Assembly: GCA_007570785.1 (NCBI GenBank)
Contig: ML664161.1
Location: 8,440,352 to 8,504,351, forward strand
Reading direction: 5' to 3'
Origin: Antilocapra americana
Lineage: Eukaryota > Chordata > Mammalia > Artiodactyla > Antilocapridae
Length of the DNA stretch: 64,000 bases
Shown here: piece by piece, positions 1 through 10,790 of the stretch
Layout: each line of letters starts with the position of its first letter
How positions within the stretch are numbered: the first letter of the stretch is position 1
Position numbers and translations under genes: made by a program
Notes under the pieces: generated by a model
The model's input: the letters and a program-made list of their open reading frames with translations, nothing else
What the model was told of the DNA's origin: nothing
Database searches by the model: none

Positions 1-41
1 TTTGCAAATCCACGTTTTGCTTTTGCAAATCCACGTTTTGG
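1..41. repeat. Two-copy 21-bp tandem repeat at window edge
   Basis: The segment tttgcaaatccacgttttg occurs at 1-19 and again at 22-40, giving a period of 21 bases. The first copy may continue to the left of the window. Each unit carries ttgcaaat, one base away from the POU octamer ATGCAAAT, so a paired octamer-like site is possible. That reading is inference only; a simple local duplication explains the sequence equally well. Confidence 0.7.
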
Positions 42-1770
42 AAAACGCTTTTCTTTTCCTGAAATATTTTCAATCCAGGTTGGATGCAAAACCAGATGAT
101 AACGGAGGGCCGCCAGTGATGGCTGGAGCTCCAGCAGCCCTCTTGGGCATGGGCCACATCCTGGAGATGGCAGATTGGAGAGCTAAAGAGAGCCTAACAA
201 TTCCTGCTATCATGCCAGCTCTCAACTGCCCACTCGCAGGCTGCTTTTACATGGGAAATGAAGCCACTGTCTGGGAGTCTCCAATACTTGCAGCTAAAGA
301 CAATAACTAGCAGATATAAGGGTTGTGTGTCCTATTCTTCCGACTCCTTCAGCAGTCAACCAACACATCTAAGTTACCATGTTATAAGGACTAGCTATAT
401 TTACTTTCACTGCTATGGGCATAGGGACACACTAAGTATTTAAGAAGATTAAAGTAGATAAGCCATCACAGTAAAAGCCCACCTTTCTCTATGCTTCTAT
501 GCATTGTTAAAAGAAAACAAGAAAAGTGTACAGTCTGCGATAAATGACTTCACAAAGCCACTAACTTGAATTCCCATGGAATAGAATTTCATATGGCAGA
601 CCTGCGGTCATATCCAAATCCACTTATTCAACAGATTTGGGCAGTATCTCTTTAGATAGGCTCTGTCTTTTCATGTCAGAGTCATCTAATTTCTTCCAAA
701 CCAATACCTCTTGAATACATCTGGGGTATATTTTTTGCTGAATACAAACCACACAGTCATTTCAAAGCCTATAATTCACTTCAGTAGCACTGAGCTTTCT
801 GGACGTACATGAGCATAACCACCCAGAGTGGCAGACACTCTGGGCGGTAGCTTTGCCAGCTTGGGCTCTTAATGTGTCCCTACATCATGATGAAAAACTG
901 TCTGACACACCAGGCAGCTGACAACTGTGAGAGAAAAAAAAAAAATCAAGCCCGTGACCAAGGGGAAAATGAAATGATTAATATGGAAAACACAGCAAGA
1001 AACATCAAACAGGGAAAAGTTGACATTTCCTTTAGCTTCAAAACCTTTAGCTTAAAGTAAATTTGTTTTCTTCTCACCCTGACTATCAAAGGCTGGATCA
1101 AAGTGTTAACATGGTAGAAAAGTGTCAGATGTCTTCCCATCCCTGGATAATTTATGATACCGTAGTGTTGACTCCCCCTTTTTTTTTTAGAGGGAGGAAA
1201 GGAGGCAAGGTTAACATCATCATAACTCCGAAGAGATAAACTTACAGGAAACTGTAAACCTAAAACACAATAGGCCAAATTGTTCCCAGTAGAAGCCACA
1301 GTCCTGCGTCAGCTCCTCTGTTCATGCCATTTCCTTCCCTTCAGAATTCCCTGGATATTCCTCTCTGAGTGGTTCTTGGGCTCCTAATTCCCACATCATC
1401 CCCTCAACACCATCGTTCTTGAGGTTCTGAGCCCTCACTAGTCCACCTGTCAACTTCTCGTTCTGCATCCTCTTGGGGAGGGTGGGGGGGGTCTCACAGT
1501 CATCCATGGTTACACTAGCTTTATTCCTCTCAATGCCACCATTTTGTCCACTCTTTCTTCTGAATGCCCAGTACCCACTGAGCTGTCCCTCAGGCATCTA
1601 TTTTTATGAAATTCAGAACTGAGCCTGATTAAACTTCTCTACCTCAAACCTCCATTCCATCCTCCTCCCCTTCCCACAGCCCAGCCACACATGGAATACG
1701 GAGGGCACTCGATATTCCATGGCCCAGTCACTGGTCCCACCACATGTCCACTGTTTAATCTATTCTGCAC
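42..1770. other. Unique non-coding stretch
   Basis: I recognise no repeat family or coding exon here. ORFs are short, overlap on both strands and show no known motif. The stretch contains short A-runs (about 914-924), a T-run (about 1179-1188) and a small perfect inverted repeat listed separately. It could be intron or intergenic DNA; nothing seen separates these. Confidence 0.5.
822..844. repeat. Perfect 9-bp inverted repeat (hairpin)
   Basis: cccagagtg and cactctggg are exact reverse complements separated by the 5-base loop gcaga. This is longer than expected for a random local palindrome but short for a functional RNA. No role is assigned. Confidence 0.7.
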
Positions 1771-1981
1771 ATGTGTGCTAAGTCGCTTCAGTCATGTCCG
1801 GCTCTTTGTGACCCTAGGGACTGTAGCCTGCCAGGCTCCTCTGTCCATGGGACTCTCCAGGCAAGAATACTGTAGTGGGTAGCCATGCCCTCCTCCTCCT
1901 GACCCAGGGATTGAACTTGATCTTTTATGTCTCCTGCACTGGCAGGCGAGTCGTTCACCACTAGCGCCACCTGGAAAGCCC
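1771..1981 (-). mobile_element. Bov-tA SINE
   Basis: Read on the minus strand this begins with a tRNA-derived head (gggctttccaggtggcg, then a B-box-like block) and continues into the Bov-A part shared with the BovB 3' end (caggcaagaatactg and tgtccatggga seen on plus). Length is near full. Flanks atctattctgcac and atctacttcac may be a decayed TSD. It is a non-autonomous element that relies on BovB machinery. Confidence 0.92.
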
Positions 1982-2958
1982 TTATCTACTTCACCTCACT
2001 TTTGTACTAACAGCAGTGCAGACTATACAACCCCCAGAAATCCATACGCTCTGGGAGATCAGATGGGTCAAAAGGGCTCCTGGTGGTCAGGAACTCTACT
2101 TCACCAGCTGCTCTGCAAGGGGAGAGAGGCACCTTAGACAGAGACACTTCCATGACTTCCAGGGGCCACACCAGGAGAGGTGAGGGGGCATTTTCTTACC
2201 AGCTCCAGCCTGGCCGGGGCTGCGACAGTAAGCGGTTACAGGAAGAAATGGAGAAGGCTGTCTTCCCCTTGCCTCTGTGAGTCACAGAAAAACAAATCCA
2301 GTGACTTCATGTCCCTAGAGATAAATTTCTGTGGGGCACATGCTAGGTTCCAACATCCTTTGAAAGCCCCTCCCCCCCAGATCTGCAAACTTGGGAAAAC
2401 AGTCTAGCAGGTGGCTTCCTTGGCCCGGATCCCATTCTCAGCTCTGGCAGGGGTGGGGCCTCACCTTCAAATCCCTTTGGCCCATGGTCATCAACAGGAA
2501 GGCCAAAGAGCAAGGACAAGTAAGATATCTCAGAGGCTCCAAGAATACTTGGAGGAGACTTACTAAAAGTCCTACATACCCATCTTTGGACAAAAACCAG
2601 TGAAATTTGCATTGTCTTTAGTAACTGAACTTCCTTTGAAGCCTCATGCTTGTGGGACCTGAGGACATTTCCTAAGTCTATGTCCTACTTTTCAGGCCTA
2701 ACATAGTTCAGTTCAGTTGCTCAGTTGTGTCTGACTCTTTGCAAGCCCATGGACTGCAGCACGCCAGGCCTCCCTGTCCATCACCAACTCCTGGAGTTTA
2801 CTCAAACTCATGTCCATTGAGTCAGTGATGCCATCCAACCATCTCATCCTCTGTTGTCCCCTTCTCCTCCCACCTTGAATTTTCCCAGCATCAGGGTCTT
2901 TTCAAATAGTCAATTTTTCGCATCAGGTGGTCAAAGTATTGGAGTTTCAGCTTCAGCA

Positions 2959-3192
2959 TCAGTCCTTCCAATGAACATTCAGGACTGATTTCTTTAGGAC
3001 GGACTGATTGGATCTACTTGCACTCAAAGGGACTCTCAAGATTCTTCTCCAACACCATAGTTCAAAAGCATCAATTCTTTGGTGCTCAGCGTTCTTTAGA
3101 GTCCAACTTTCACATCCATACACGACTACTGGAAAAACCATAGCTTTGACTAGATGGACATTTGTTGGCAAAGTAATGTCTCTGCTTTTCAA
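2959..3192 (-). pseudogene. BovB polyprotein, C-terminal region fragment
   Basis: A 77-residue open segment includes MKSRDITLPTNVHLVKAMVF and VYGCESWTLK, which recur in the other BovB copies of this window (near 14.5 and 20.3 kb). This is the part following the reverse transcriptase palm. It is out of frame with the neighbouring fragments, so it is a relic. Function of the intact region in RTE elements is not well defined. Confidence 0.85.
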
Positions 3193-3386
3193 TATTCTGT
3201 CTAGGTTGGTTATAACTTTTCTTCCAAGGAGTAAGCATCTTTAAACTTCATGGCTGCAATCACCATCTGCAGTGATTTTGGAGCCCCCCAAAATAAAGTC
3301 AGTCACTGTTTCCACTGTTTCCCCATCTATTTGCCATGAAGTGATGGGACTGGATGCCATGATCTTAATTTTCTGAATGCTGACCT

Positions 3387-3593
3387 TTAAAGCCAACTTT
3401 TTTCACTCTCCTCTTTCACTTTCATCAAGAGGCTCTTTAGTTCTTCTTTGCTTTCTGCCATCAGAATGGTGTCATCTGCATATCTGAGGTTATTGATATA
3501 TCTCCCAACAATATCGATTCCAGCTTGTGTTTCATCCAGCCCAGCGTGTCTCATGATGTACTCTGCATATAAGTTAAATAAGCAGGGTGACAA
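3387..3593 (-). pseudogene. BovB reverse transcriptase palm fragment (YADD present)
   Basis: A 68-residue segment contains SPCLFNLYAEYIMRHAG and NLRYADDTILMAES. YADD is the catalytic aspartate box of reverse transcriptases and is intact here. The fragment ends soon after SLLMKVKEESEK at an in-frame break. The upstream fingers (the KAFD-type block near 3.8 kb) are in another frame, so no complete enzyme can be made. Confidence 0.9.
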
Positions 3594-4381
3594 TATACAG
3601 CCTTGTCATATTCCTTCTCCTAATTGGAACCAGTCTGTTATTCCATGTCTAGTTCTAACTGTTGCATCCTGACCTGCACATGGATTTCTCAAGAGGCAGG
3701 TCAGATGGTCAGGTATTTCCATCTCTTTAAGAATTTTCCACAGTTTGTTGTGATCCACACCATCAAAGGCTTTGGCATAGTCAATAAAGCAGAAATAGAT
3801 GTTTTTCTGGAACTCTCTTGCTTTTTCAATGATCCAGCGGATGTTGGCAATTTGATCTCTGGTTCCTCTGTCTTTTCTAAAACCAGCTTGAAAATCTGTA
3901 AGTTCATGGTTTACATACTACTGGAGCCTGGCTTGGAGAATTGTGAGATGCGTGCAATTGTGCAGTAGTTTGAGAATTCTTTGGCATTGCCTTTCTCTGG
4001 GATTGGAATGAAAACTGACTTTTTCCAGTCCTGTGAACACTGCTGAGTTTTCCAAATTTGCTGGCATATTGAGTGCAGCACTTTCACAGTATCATCTTTT
4101 AGGATTTGAAATAGCTCAACTGGAATTCCATCACCTCCTAGCCTTCTTCGTAGTGATGCTTCCTAAGGCCCACTTGACTTTGCATTCCAGGATGTCTGGC
4201 TCTATATGGGTGATCATACCATCATGATTATCTAGGTCATGAAGACCTTTCTTGTATATTTCTGTGTATTCTTGCCACCTCTTCTAATACCTTCTGCTTC
4301 TGTTAGGTCCATACCATTTCTGACCTTTATTGAGTCCATCTTTGCATGAAATGTTCCCTTGGTATCTCTAATTTTCTTGAA

Positions 4382-4645
4382 TCAATCTCTTATCTTTCCC
4401 ATTCTGCCGTTTTCCTCTATTTCTTTGCAATGATCACCGAGGAAGGCCTTCTTATCTCTCCTTGCTATTCTTTGGAACTCTTCATTCAAATGGGTATATC
4501 TTTCCTTGTCTCCTTTGCTTTTCACTTCTCTTCTTTTCACAGCTATTTGTAAGGCCTCCTCAGACAGCCATTTTGCTTTTTTACATTTCTTTTTCTTGGG
4601 GATGGTCTTGATCCCTGTTTCCTCTACAATGTCAGGAACCTCCAT
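4382..4645 (-). pseudogene. BovB endonuclease-RT linker fragment
   Basis: An 87-residue basic segment (PKKKKCKKAKWLSEEAL, then KRREVKSKGDKERY) lies between the endonuclease and reverse transcriptase parts. Its position and high lysine/arginine content fit the linker of BovB. It is bounded by stops and is a relic. Confidence 0.75.
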
Positions 4646-4772
4646 CCATAGTTATTCAGGCACTCTGTCTATCTGATCTAATCCCTTGAATCTGTTTGTC
4701 ACTTCCACTGTATAATCGTAAGTGATTTGATTTAGGTCATACCTGAATGGTCTAGTGGTTTCCCTACTTTCT

Positions 4773-5306
4773 TCAATTTAAATCTGAATTTGGCAATAAG
4801 GAGTTCATGATCTGAGCCACAGTCAGTTCCCAGTCTTGTTTTGCTGACTGTATAGAGCTCCTCCATTTTTGGCTGCAAAGAATATAATCAATCAGATTTC
4901 GGTGTTGACTATCTCGTGATGTCCATGTGTAGAGTCTTCTCTTGTGTTGTTGGAAGAGGGTGTTTGCTATGACCAGTGCGTTCTCTTGGCAAAACTCTGT
5001 TAGCCTTTGCCCTGCTTCATTCTGTACTCCAAGACCGAATTTGCCTGTTACTCCAGTTGTTTCTTGACTTCCTACTTTTGCATTCCAGTCCCCTATAATG
5101 AAAAAGACATCTTTTTTGGATGTTAGTTCTAGAAGGTCTTGTAGGTCTTCATAGAACCGTTCAACTTCTTCAGCATTACTGGTAAGTAAAGCTTCTTCAG
5201 CGTTACTGGTCAGGGCATAGACTTGGATTACCGTGATACTGAATGATTTGCCTTGGAAATGAACAGAGATCATTGTCGTTTTTGAGACTGCATCAAAGTA
5301 CTGCAT
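4773..5306 (-). pseudogene. BovB AP-type endonuclease fragment
   Basis: This is the longest retrotransposon ORF in the window (177 residues). It shows motifs of the exonuclease-endonuclease-phosphatase fold: IIGDWNAKVG and, further on, NLIDYILCSQKW. In an intact element this domain nicks target DNA to prime reverse transcription. An in-frame 27-base tandem duplication (5165-5183 and 5192-5210) repeats the peptide LTSNAEE near residue 35. The N-terminal part lies beyond a break. Confidence 0.9.
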
Positions 5307-5491
5307 TTCAGACTGTTGTTGACTATGACGGCTATTCCATTTCTTCTAAGGGATTCTTGCCCCACAGTAGTAAATCTAATGGTCATCTAAGTTAAATTCA
5401 CCCATTCCAGACCATCTTAGTTCGGTGATTCCTAAAATGTCGATGTTCACTCTTGCCATCTCCTGTTTGACCACTTCCAATTTGCCTTGAT

Positions 5492-5863
5492 TCATGGACC
5501 TAACATTCCAGGAAATGGAATGTAAATGTAAATGTAATGTAATGTAAATGTAAATTGCTCTTTACAGCATTGGACTTTGCTTCTATCATCAGTCACTTCC
5601 ACAACTGGGTGTTGCTTTTGCTTTTGCTCTGTTTCTTCATTCTTTCTGGAGTTATTTCTCTGCTGATCTCTAGTAACATATTGGGCACCTACTGACCTGG
5701 GGAGTTCATCTTTCCGTGTCCTATCTTTTTGCCTTTTCATGCTGTTCATGGGGTTCTCAAGGCAAGAATACTGAAGTGGTTTGCCACTCCCTTCTGCAGT
5801 AGACCACATTCTGTCAGACCTCTCCACCATGACCCATCCGTCTTGGGTGGCCCTACACAGCAT
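5492..5863 (-). pseudogene. BovB N-terminal region fragment
   Basis: A 123-residue open segment upstream of the endonuclease relic includes KQKDRTRKDELPRSVGA-like basic sequence and a run rich in Q, K and N. It lies inside the same antisense BovB. Near its C-terminal end the DNA has a gtaaat-type microsatellite (about 5519-5553) that has altered the peptide. Assignment rests on position within the element. Confidence 0.6.
5519..5553. repeat. (TGTAAA)n-like simple repeat inside BovB
   Basis: Repeats of aatgtaaatg and aatgtaatgt form an irregular microsatellite of about 35 bases within the BovB 5' coding end. It is probably a local slippage expansion after insertion. Confidence 0.75.
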
Positions 5864-6129
5864 GGCCCTACACAGCTCATAGTTTTATTGAGTTAGACAA
5901 GGCTGTGGTCCATATTGATTCGTTTGCTGTGATTGTGGTTTTCAGTCTGTCTGCCCTCTGATGGAGAAGGATAAGAGGCTCATGGAAGCTTCCTTATGGG
6001 AGAGACTAACTGAGGTGGAAACTGGGTCTTGTTCTGATGGGTAGGGTCATGCTCAATAAATCTTTAATACAATTTTCTGTTGATGGGTAGAGCTGTGTCC
6101 CCTCCCTGTTATTTACCTGAGGCCAAACT

Positions 6130-6800
6130 GTGATGGAGGTAATGAAGATAATGGCGACCTCCTTGAAAAGATCCCATGCATGTACTTCTATACTCAGTGC
6201 CCCCAGTGCAGCAGTCCATCACCGACTCATGCCTCCGCTGGAGACACTTGAACGCTCACAGCAAGTCTGGGTCAAATCTCTTGTGGGGCCACTGCTCCTT
6301 CCTCCTGGGTCCTGGAACACACAAGGTTCTGTCTGTGCCCTCCAAGAGTCTCTTTCCCAGTCCTGTGTAAGTCCTGGCAGCTCTATGGTGGGATTAATGG
6401 TGACCTCCTCCAAGAGGACTTATGCCATACTCAAGTCTGCTGCAGCCAGAGCCCCTGCCCCAGCGGCAGTCCACTGCTGACCCATACCTCCAAAGGAGAC
6501 ACTTAAACACAGTTCTATCTCAGACTCTGTGGGGTCCTTGGGTCCTGGTGCACACAAGGTTTGTTTGAGCCCTCTTGGTGTCTCTGGCAGGAATGGGGTT
6601 TGATTCTAAATGCAAATTTGCCCCTCCTATCATCTTGCTGGGGCTTCTCCTTTGCCCTCAGACATGGGCTATCTCCCCACAGCTGCTCCAGCATCACGCA
6701 GCCACCGCTCCAGTGCCTACCATCCTGCTGGGGCTTCTCTGACCTTGCACATGGGGTATCTCCTCACAGCAGCTCAGCAAAGTGCAGCCACTGCTCCTGA
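6130..6800 (-). repeat. Tandem modules in BovB 5' region
   Basis: The 5' region of the antisense BovB is internally repeated. A block beginning near taatggcgacctcctt (6149) recurs, diverged, from ttaatggtgacctcctcc (6394), a period near 246 bases. Further out, ctatcatcttgctgggg (6627) recurs as ctaccatcctgctgggg (6717), a period of 90 bases, with the start of a third unit. Some LINEs (mouse L1) carry promoter monomers in this position; a promoter role here is inference. Confidence 0.7.
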
Positions 6801-6830
6801 CCTTAGACATGGACTCCTAACATGGCTCAG

Positions 6831-7723
6831 GTGCATTTCCCCCTAACTCTGGACTACTTTCCTTCAAAATGTTCCTACAGATTGCTACCAGTGATCTTCT
6901 AAAACTATAACTTCAGGAGTATGCTAGGCTGGTTGATCCTAGATCCTGAGAACTAACTGGTAAATTTTCAGAAATTTTATGAATCAGTTGTTAAACATTA
7001 ACAGTGATTAACACTTAAATTATATAAATTTACAATGAAATAAATTATATTATCCCCAAAGGTAATGAACACTTGAAATTCATCCCTTCTTTCTTGCTTT
7101 AGTACATGTGAACAATATCTATGCTCTTGGGTTACTTAGGTTTGTTTTACTATCTGTGGAAATGCTATATAATGTTGTCTACTGTATATCCTTTCCTAAT
7201 AATTCCCTGTAGCTTGAAATTGGTCATGATGGGTATATTTTCATAAGGAAATTGACAAATCAAAGCTTGTGTGTTTTTTTTTGTTCAGTTGATTGTCTAA
7301 GCTTAAGAAAGGGAGAGAAAATGTCAGTGTGTGGTGCCCGTTGTAGTTATATTGTGAACGAAACAAAAAGTTGAGGAAATATTCTTCTATACTATTCAAT
7401 TCATAAAGAAGATGTTTAATGAGCAAGGGAAGATCTGGGCTATGCCTTCATTGTTTCACTTTCATCTGACTACATACTGTAATCCTCTCTCCTCAGTTGT
7501 AACCGTAGGTTGGCTATGCATACAAGAGTTCAGTGAAAACTGCCGACCTGTCAGAATCAATTGGCTATATGGACTTTAGGATAAAGAATATTGTCTATTT
7601 TATCATTATTTGTAAATTGTGTACCATACATCCTTTTATATCAGTAAAAGTTATTACCGATACACTTATTTTTCTGGACAGCTGATTAAACATTCATTAA
7701 ACAATTACAAGCACTCCACTGTA
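6831..7723. other. Unique AT-rich stretch
   Basis: AT-rich DNA between the BovB and a CHR SINE, with no family recognised and no ORF with a motif. The last bases (7707-7723) are the left TSD of the SINE. Confidence 0.5.
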
Positions 7724-7860
7724 GGGCGTCCCTGGTAATTCAGTGGTTAAGATACCAATGCTCCCAGGGCAGGGGGCATGGGTTTGAGCCCTGGTTGAGG
7801 AACTAAGATCCTCTGCCACACGGCATGACCAAAAAAAAAAAAAAAGAAAGAAAACAAAAA
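7724..7860 (+). mobile_element. CHR-type (tRNA-Glu-derived) SINE with TSD
   Basis: It starts gggcgtccctggtaattcag, has a B-box-like block ggtttgagccctgg and the CHR-type block ggaactaagatcct, and ends in an A-rich tail. Flanks acaagcactccactgta (7707-7723) and acaagaacaccattgta (7861-7877) match at 14 of 17 positions, a clear decayed TSD. The A tail and TSD are the marks of LINE-driven retroposition. Confidence 0.9.
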
Positions 7861-7877
7861 ACAAGAACACCATTGTA

Positions 7878-9301
7878 TAAATCTGATCAGCTGGTTCCTT
7901 TGTTAAAATTCCCTCAGTAGCTCCCTGTATCAGTTACCTTTTATGCACGACTTCAGACTCTCCCAAACTCACATTATATTCCTGCCATTGCAATGGTAGC
8001 CAGTTCCATGAAGAATCCAGCCAGCTCTACACATGTGAAATCTGCCAGAGCCTCTCCATCCCAAGCTCCTCTGATGCTGTTTCATGATGTGCCCAGGGGA
8101 ACCCACCTGGCAGTCAGACATGCCCAGTCTGAAAAAGTCAGGCTGTCTTTAATCAATGCGAGACGAGAAAAATGAATAAAATCCTTTCCCTTCTTTTTCA
8201 CCAGCTGAACTATGCTGAGACACATTTCATAAGCCTTCCACTAAGAAGACCCCTTGTGAACAAACAACTAGCTGTTTAGAACAATAGCCAACTCAATAAA
8301 CTCCTCCTTGTACTGGTTTTGCTTCCTTCCCTGTGTAACTCTGGTCCTGCACTCCTGCTCCCCAGATGGCATTCCCAAGTAAACTACCTAGCACAAGGCT
8401 CTCCCACTGGATACAGTCCAAGCTCCTTATCTCAACAGCAAGAGCCCTCTGCACCTGGACCTCTACCTCCCTCTCCTGCTTCATTCCCTAGCATATCACA
8501 CTGGTCACCATGAATGCACATATTTTCTTTCATCTCTGATGCTTTGTTCATGCCATTCCTTCTGCCTAGACTTCTCCCCAAAGGATGTGCAGGGAGGTAC
8601 TACAACTACAAACTTATAAATGAAAAACCGGAGGTTTGGCGAAAGGTTTTCAAGAGCTAATTTAAGACAGAGCTGAAAACGCTCCTTGTTTTTACGGGCT
8701 TCTGCTTCTGGTTCCTAAAATGCCCATGAATATCTCTACTCCAGTCCTGAAGGTCTCCTGAATTAAATGTTTCCTTTTTCAGCCTCCCAAGATACATGGA
8801 TTTCCATTTCTCTATAAACTATTATGTTTTATTGCCTGAACCATTTTGTCTCTCCCTAAAGAAGCGAGGAGTAATAGACTTTTACTCAGTGGTTCAACCC
8901 AATCCCTCAAACATTTCTAGCCACTTTATACAAGCACTTATGAGGTGTGTAGGAAGGAAAACAAAACTGAATACGACATGCTCTTTACTCAAAGCAAGTC
9001 TGTAATCCAGTGGGAAAGTTATCGAGATATGCACAAATATACCAATACAGAGTGTGATGATTATAATGGAAGAATGAGGCCAGCGAGTTTAAAATATTTG
9101 CTATACTCATTAAAATATATATATTTATATATACACGTAGAACATATACCAAAAACATGTTCACATGCATAGTCCATAAAATGGAGGAATAGCAAGTCAA
9201 CACACTAAGAAAACTGTAAGCAAAATGAAGTTAAAAAAAAAAAGCCTATTTACAGATGCAAGTATCTAAGAGCTAATGATTAACCCTGATCAACTGATCC
9301 A
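7878..9301. other. Mostly unique, possible L2 relics
   Basis: Parts around 7905-8120 and 8380-8600 (ctccctctcctgc, tgttcatgccattcc, ttctgcctagactt) resemble the diverged 3' part of L2 in plus orientation, but matching is weak. A short (TA)-rich run lies near 9112-9136. No exon is recognised. Confidence 0.35.
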
Positions 9302-9310
9302 CAAATATAT

Positions 9311-9533
9311 GATTGTGTGCATGTATGCACGCTCAGTAATTTCAGTCGTGTTCGACTCTTTTCAACCCCATGGACTATAGCCCGCCAGGCTCCTCTGTCC
9401 ATGGGATTCTCCTGGCAAGAATACTGGAGTGGGTTGCCATGTCCTCCTCCAGAAAATCTTTCTGACCCAGGGGTTGAAGCCAAGTCTCCTGCATTGTAGA
9501 TGGATTCTTCACTCCTAAACCACTTGGGAAACC
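9311..9533 (-). mobile_element. Bov-tA SINE with TSD
   Basis: A near full-length Bov-tA in antisense (ccatggactatagcccgcc and ggcaagaatactggagtgg on plus). Flanking caaatatat at 9302-9310 and 9534-9542 is identical, a 9-base TSD. The head end reads gggtttcccaagtggtttag on minus. Confidence 0.93.
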
Positions 9534-9969
9534 CAAATATATCAGTACCTGTTAAATATAAGCCATTTATTTTCTGTACAAATATATTCTGTAATATTTA
9601 AGACAATCAACAACCTTCAAAACATTGATTAGGATCGTACAAAAAGAGACCTCTGAGGGCATCTGATTCAGTCCCCTCCTCAAGAAACCAAGGTCCCACT
9701 AGGTTTATTTTTTTTTATCCAAACTACTTCCCCTGAGAGATCCAGCCACCCTCGTTCCTCCCCAACAACTCAGACTTGAATTCTCTGTCTCTCTTGACCT
9801 TTCTATCTCTTTCATCCTTAGGAACCAATCAACGACCAAATCTGTGGTTTCTGCACAAATCCTCCCCATTTCATGCTCTTCTTGCTTGGAATTCCTAACC
9901 AGCCTAATCCCCAGTCATTCGTAACTGGCTCCCCTGAAATCATTCTTTTTCTTCCCAAGCCACCTATCA

Positions 9970-10660
9970 CAATGCCAGAGGTGCCCTTATTAAGCATGAC
10001 TCTGATTGTGCTATTTCCTGGCTGTCAAAATACAAAATACAAAAACATGTTTAGTTTAAATTTCCAGCTCTCTCATTCTCAATTCCATCTGTTTCTGGTT
10101 GTTCCTTCCCCCATATCAACCCTCCAGTCCACCTTGGCTAGCCGACATCCCTGCTCCCCCACACACTCTGCACTCTCCCTCTCATCAGGAAACTTGGTAG
10201 CATCAGCCCCCCAAATGTCCTACCTGTCTAGGCTTTATCCACTTGTTAAGATCCTGCTTAACCTCTCTCTCTTCCATGAGGGCTTCTCAGATCTCCAGCA
10301 GGTTGTTAATCTTTTGACCCACTTCTCCACACTCTGTTTCCTACTGCACATTACTTGTACTTATTTCACAGCATTTAATCTTTGAATTGTAGTTACTGAT
10401 GTGTCAGCTAAACCATTAGACCAGTGGTTCTCAAATCACAGTCCCCAAAACAGCAGCATCAGCAGCATCTGGGAACTTGTTAGAAATGCAAAAGTTCTCA
10501 GCTCAGCCAACCTACTGGCTCAGAAACTCTAGGCTGAAGCTGGGCACTCTGAGCCCTCAGAGCCCTCCAGGGGCATCCTAGGCAGAGTGGAGTGTGAGAA
10601 CTGCTGCACTAGACCATAAATCCCGAGGACAGTGGTGAAGATCAAGATGAATTCATCCTA
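9970..10660 (+). mobile_element. L2 LINE 3' relic
   Basis: Blocks such as cttccatgagggcttctcag, followed by a C/T-rich run ending in a polyadenylation-like region, and ccataaatcccgaggacag resemble the plus-strand 3' end of L2. The element is interrupted at 10422-10606 by a MER5-like transposon, and the L2 similarity resumes after it. The 170-residue ORF here (9873-10385) is not considered a gene. Confidence 0.6.
10422..10606 (-). mobile_element. MER5A-like hAT non-autonomous transposon
   Basis: The left end cagtggttctcaaa and right end tgagaactgctg are imperfect terminal inverted repeats of the hAT-Charlie MER5 type. Inside, gcagcatctgggaacttgtt and agaaatgcaaa are MER5A landmarks in minus orientation. 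Flanks cattagac (10414-10421) and cactagac (10607-10614) form the 8-base TSD expected for hAT elements, with one mismatch. Confidence 0.85.
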
Positions 10661-10687
10661 GCTCCAGAGGCCCCATCTCAAACAGAT

Positions 10688-10790
10688 AAGAGGACGGGTG
10701 GAATTTCCAGAAATAAATTGCCCAGGCTCACATTGAGCTAGCTGCTGAGACAAAACCAGAACTCAGGTTATTCTGCATATCAGACCAAAG
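10688..10790 (-). repeat. MIR SINE fragment
   Basis: The run aattgcccaggctcac, agctagctgctgag and accagaactcaggtt fits the antisense middle of MIR (tgcccaaggtcacacagctag-type block). It is an old, diverged fragment. Confidence 0.55.

Larger units (their letters stand above)
2697..6830 (-). mobile_element. BovB (RTE) LINE, near-complete, antisense, with TSDs
   Basis: The plus strand starts with the BovB 3' end (gttcagttgctcagttgtg) and runs through C-terminal domain, reverse transcriptase, linker and AP-endonuclease regions to a long 5' region, all in minus orientation. Flanking copies cctaacatagttcag (2697-2711) and cctaacatggctcag (6816-6830) match at 13 of 15 positions and look like a TSD, so the roughly 4.1 kb between them is probably one insertion. 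The left copy overlaps the element's own gttcag-repeat tail, so the true TSD may be shorter. The reading frame is broken by frameshifts and stops. The element is a dead copy. Confidence 0.9.

Noticed and set aside
4773..5306. BovB endonuclease ORF as a domesticated gene
   Set aside because: It lies in a full element with TSDs, is out of frame with the RT, and has no independent promoter or exon structure.
7724..7860. tRNA gene suggested by A- and B-box-like sequence in SINE heads
   Set aside because: The heads of Bov-tA and CHR SINEs derive from tRNA but have lost the cloverleaf and continue into SINE bodies.
9873..10385. 170-residue plus ORF
   Set aside because: It lies within an L2 3' relic and is rich in S, P and L from C/T-rich DNA; no motif.
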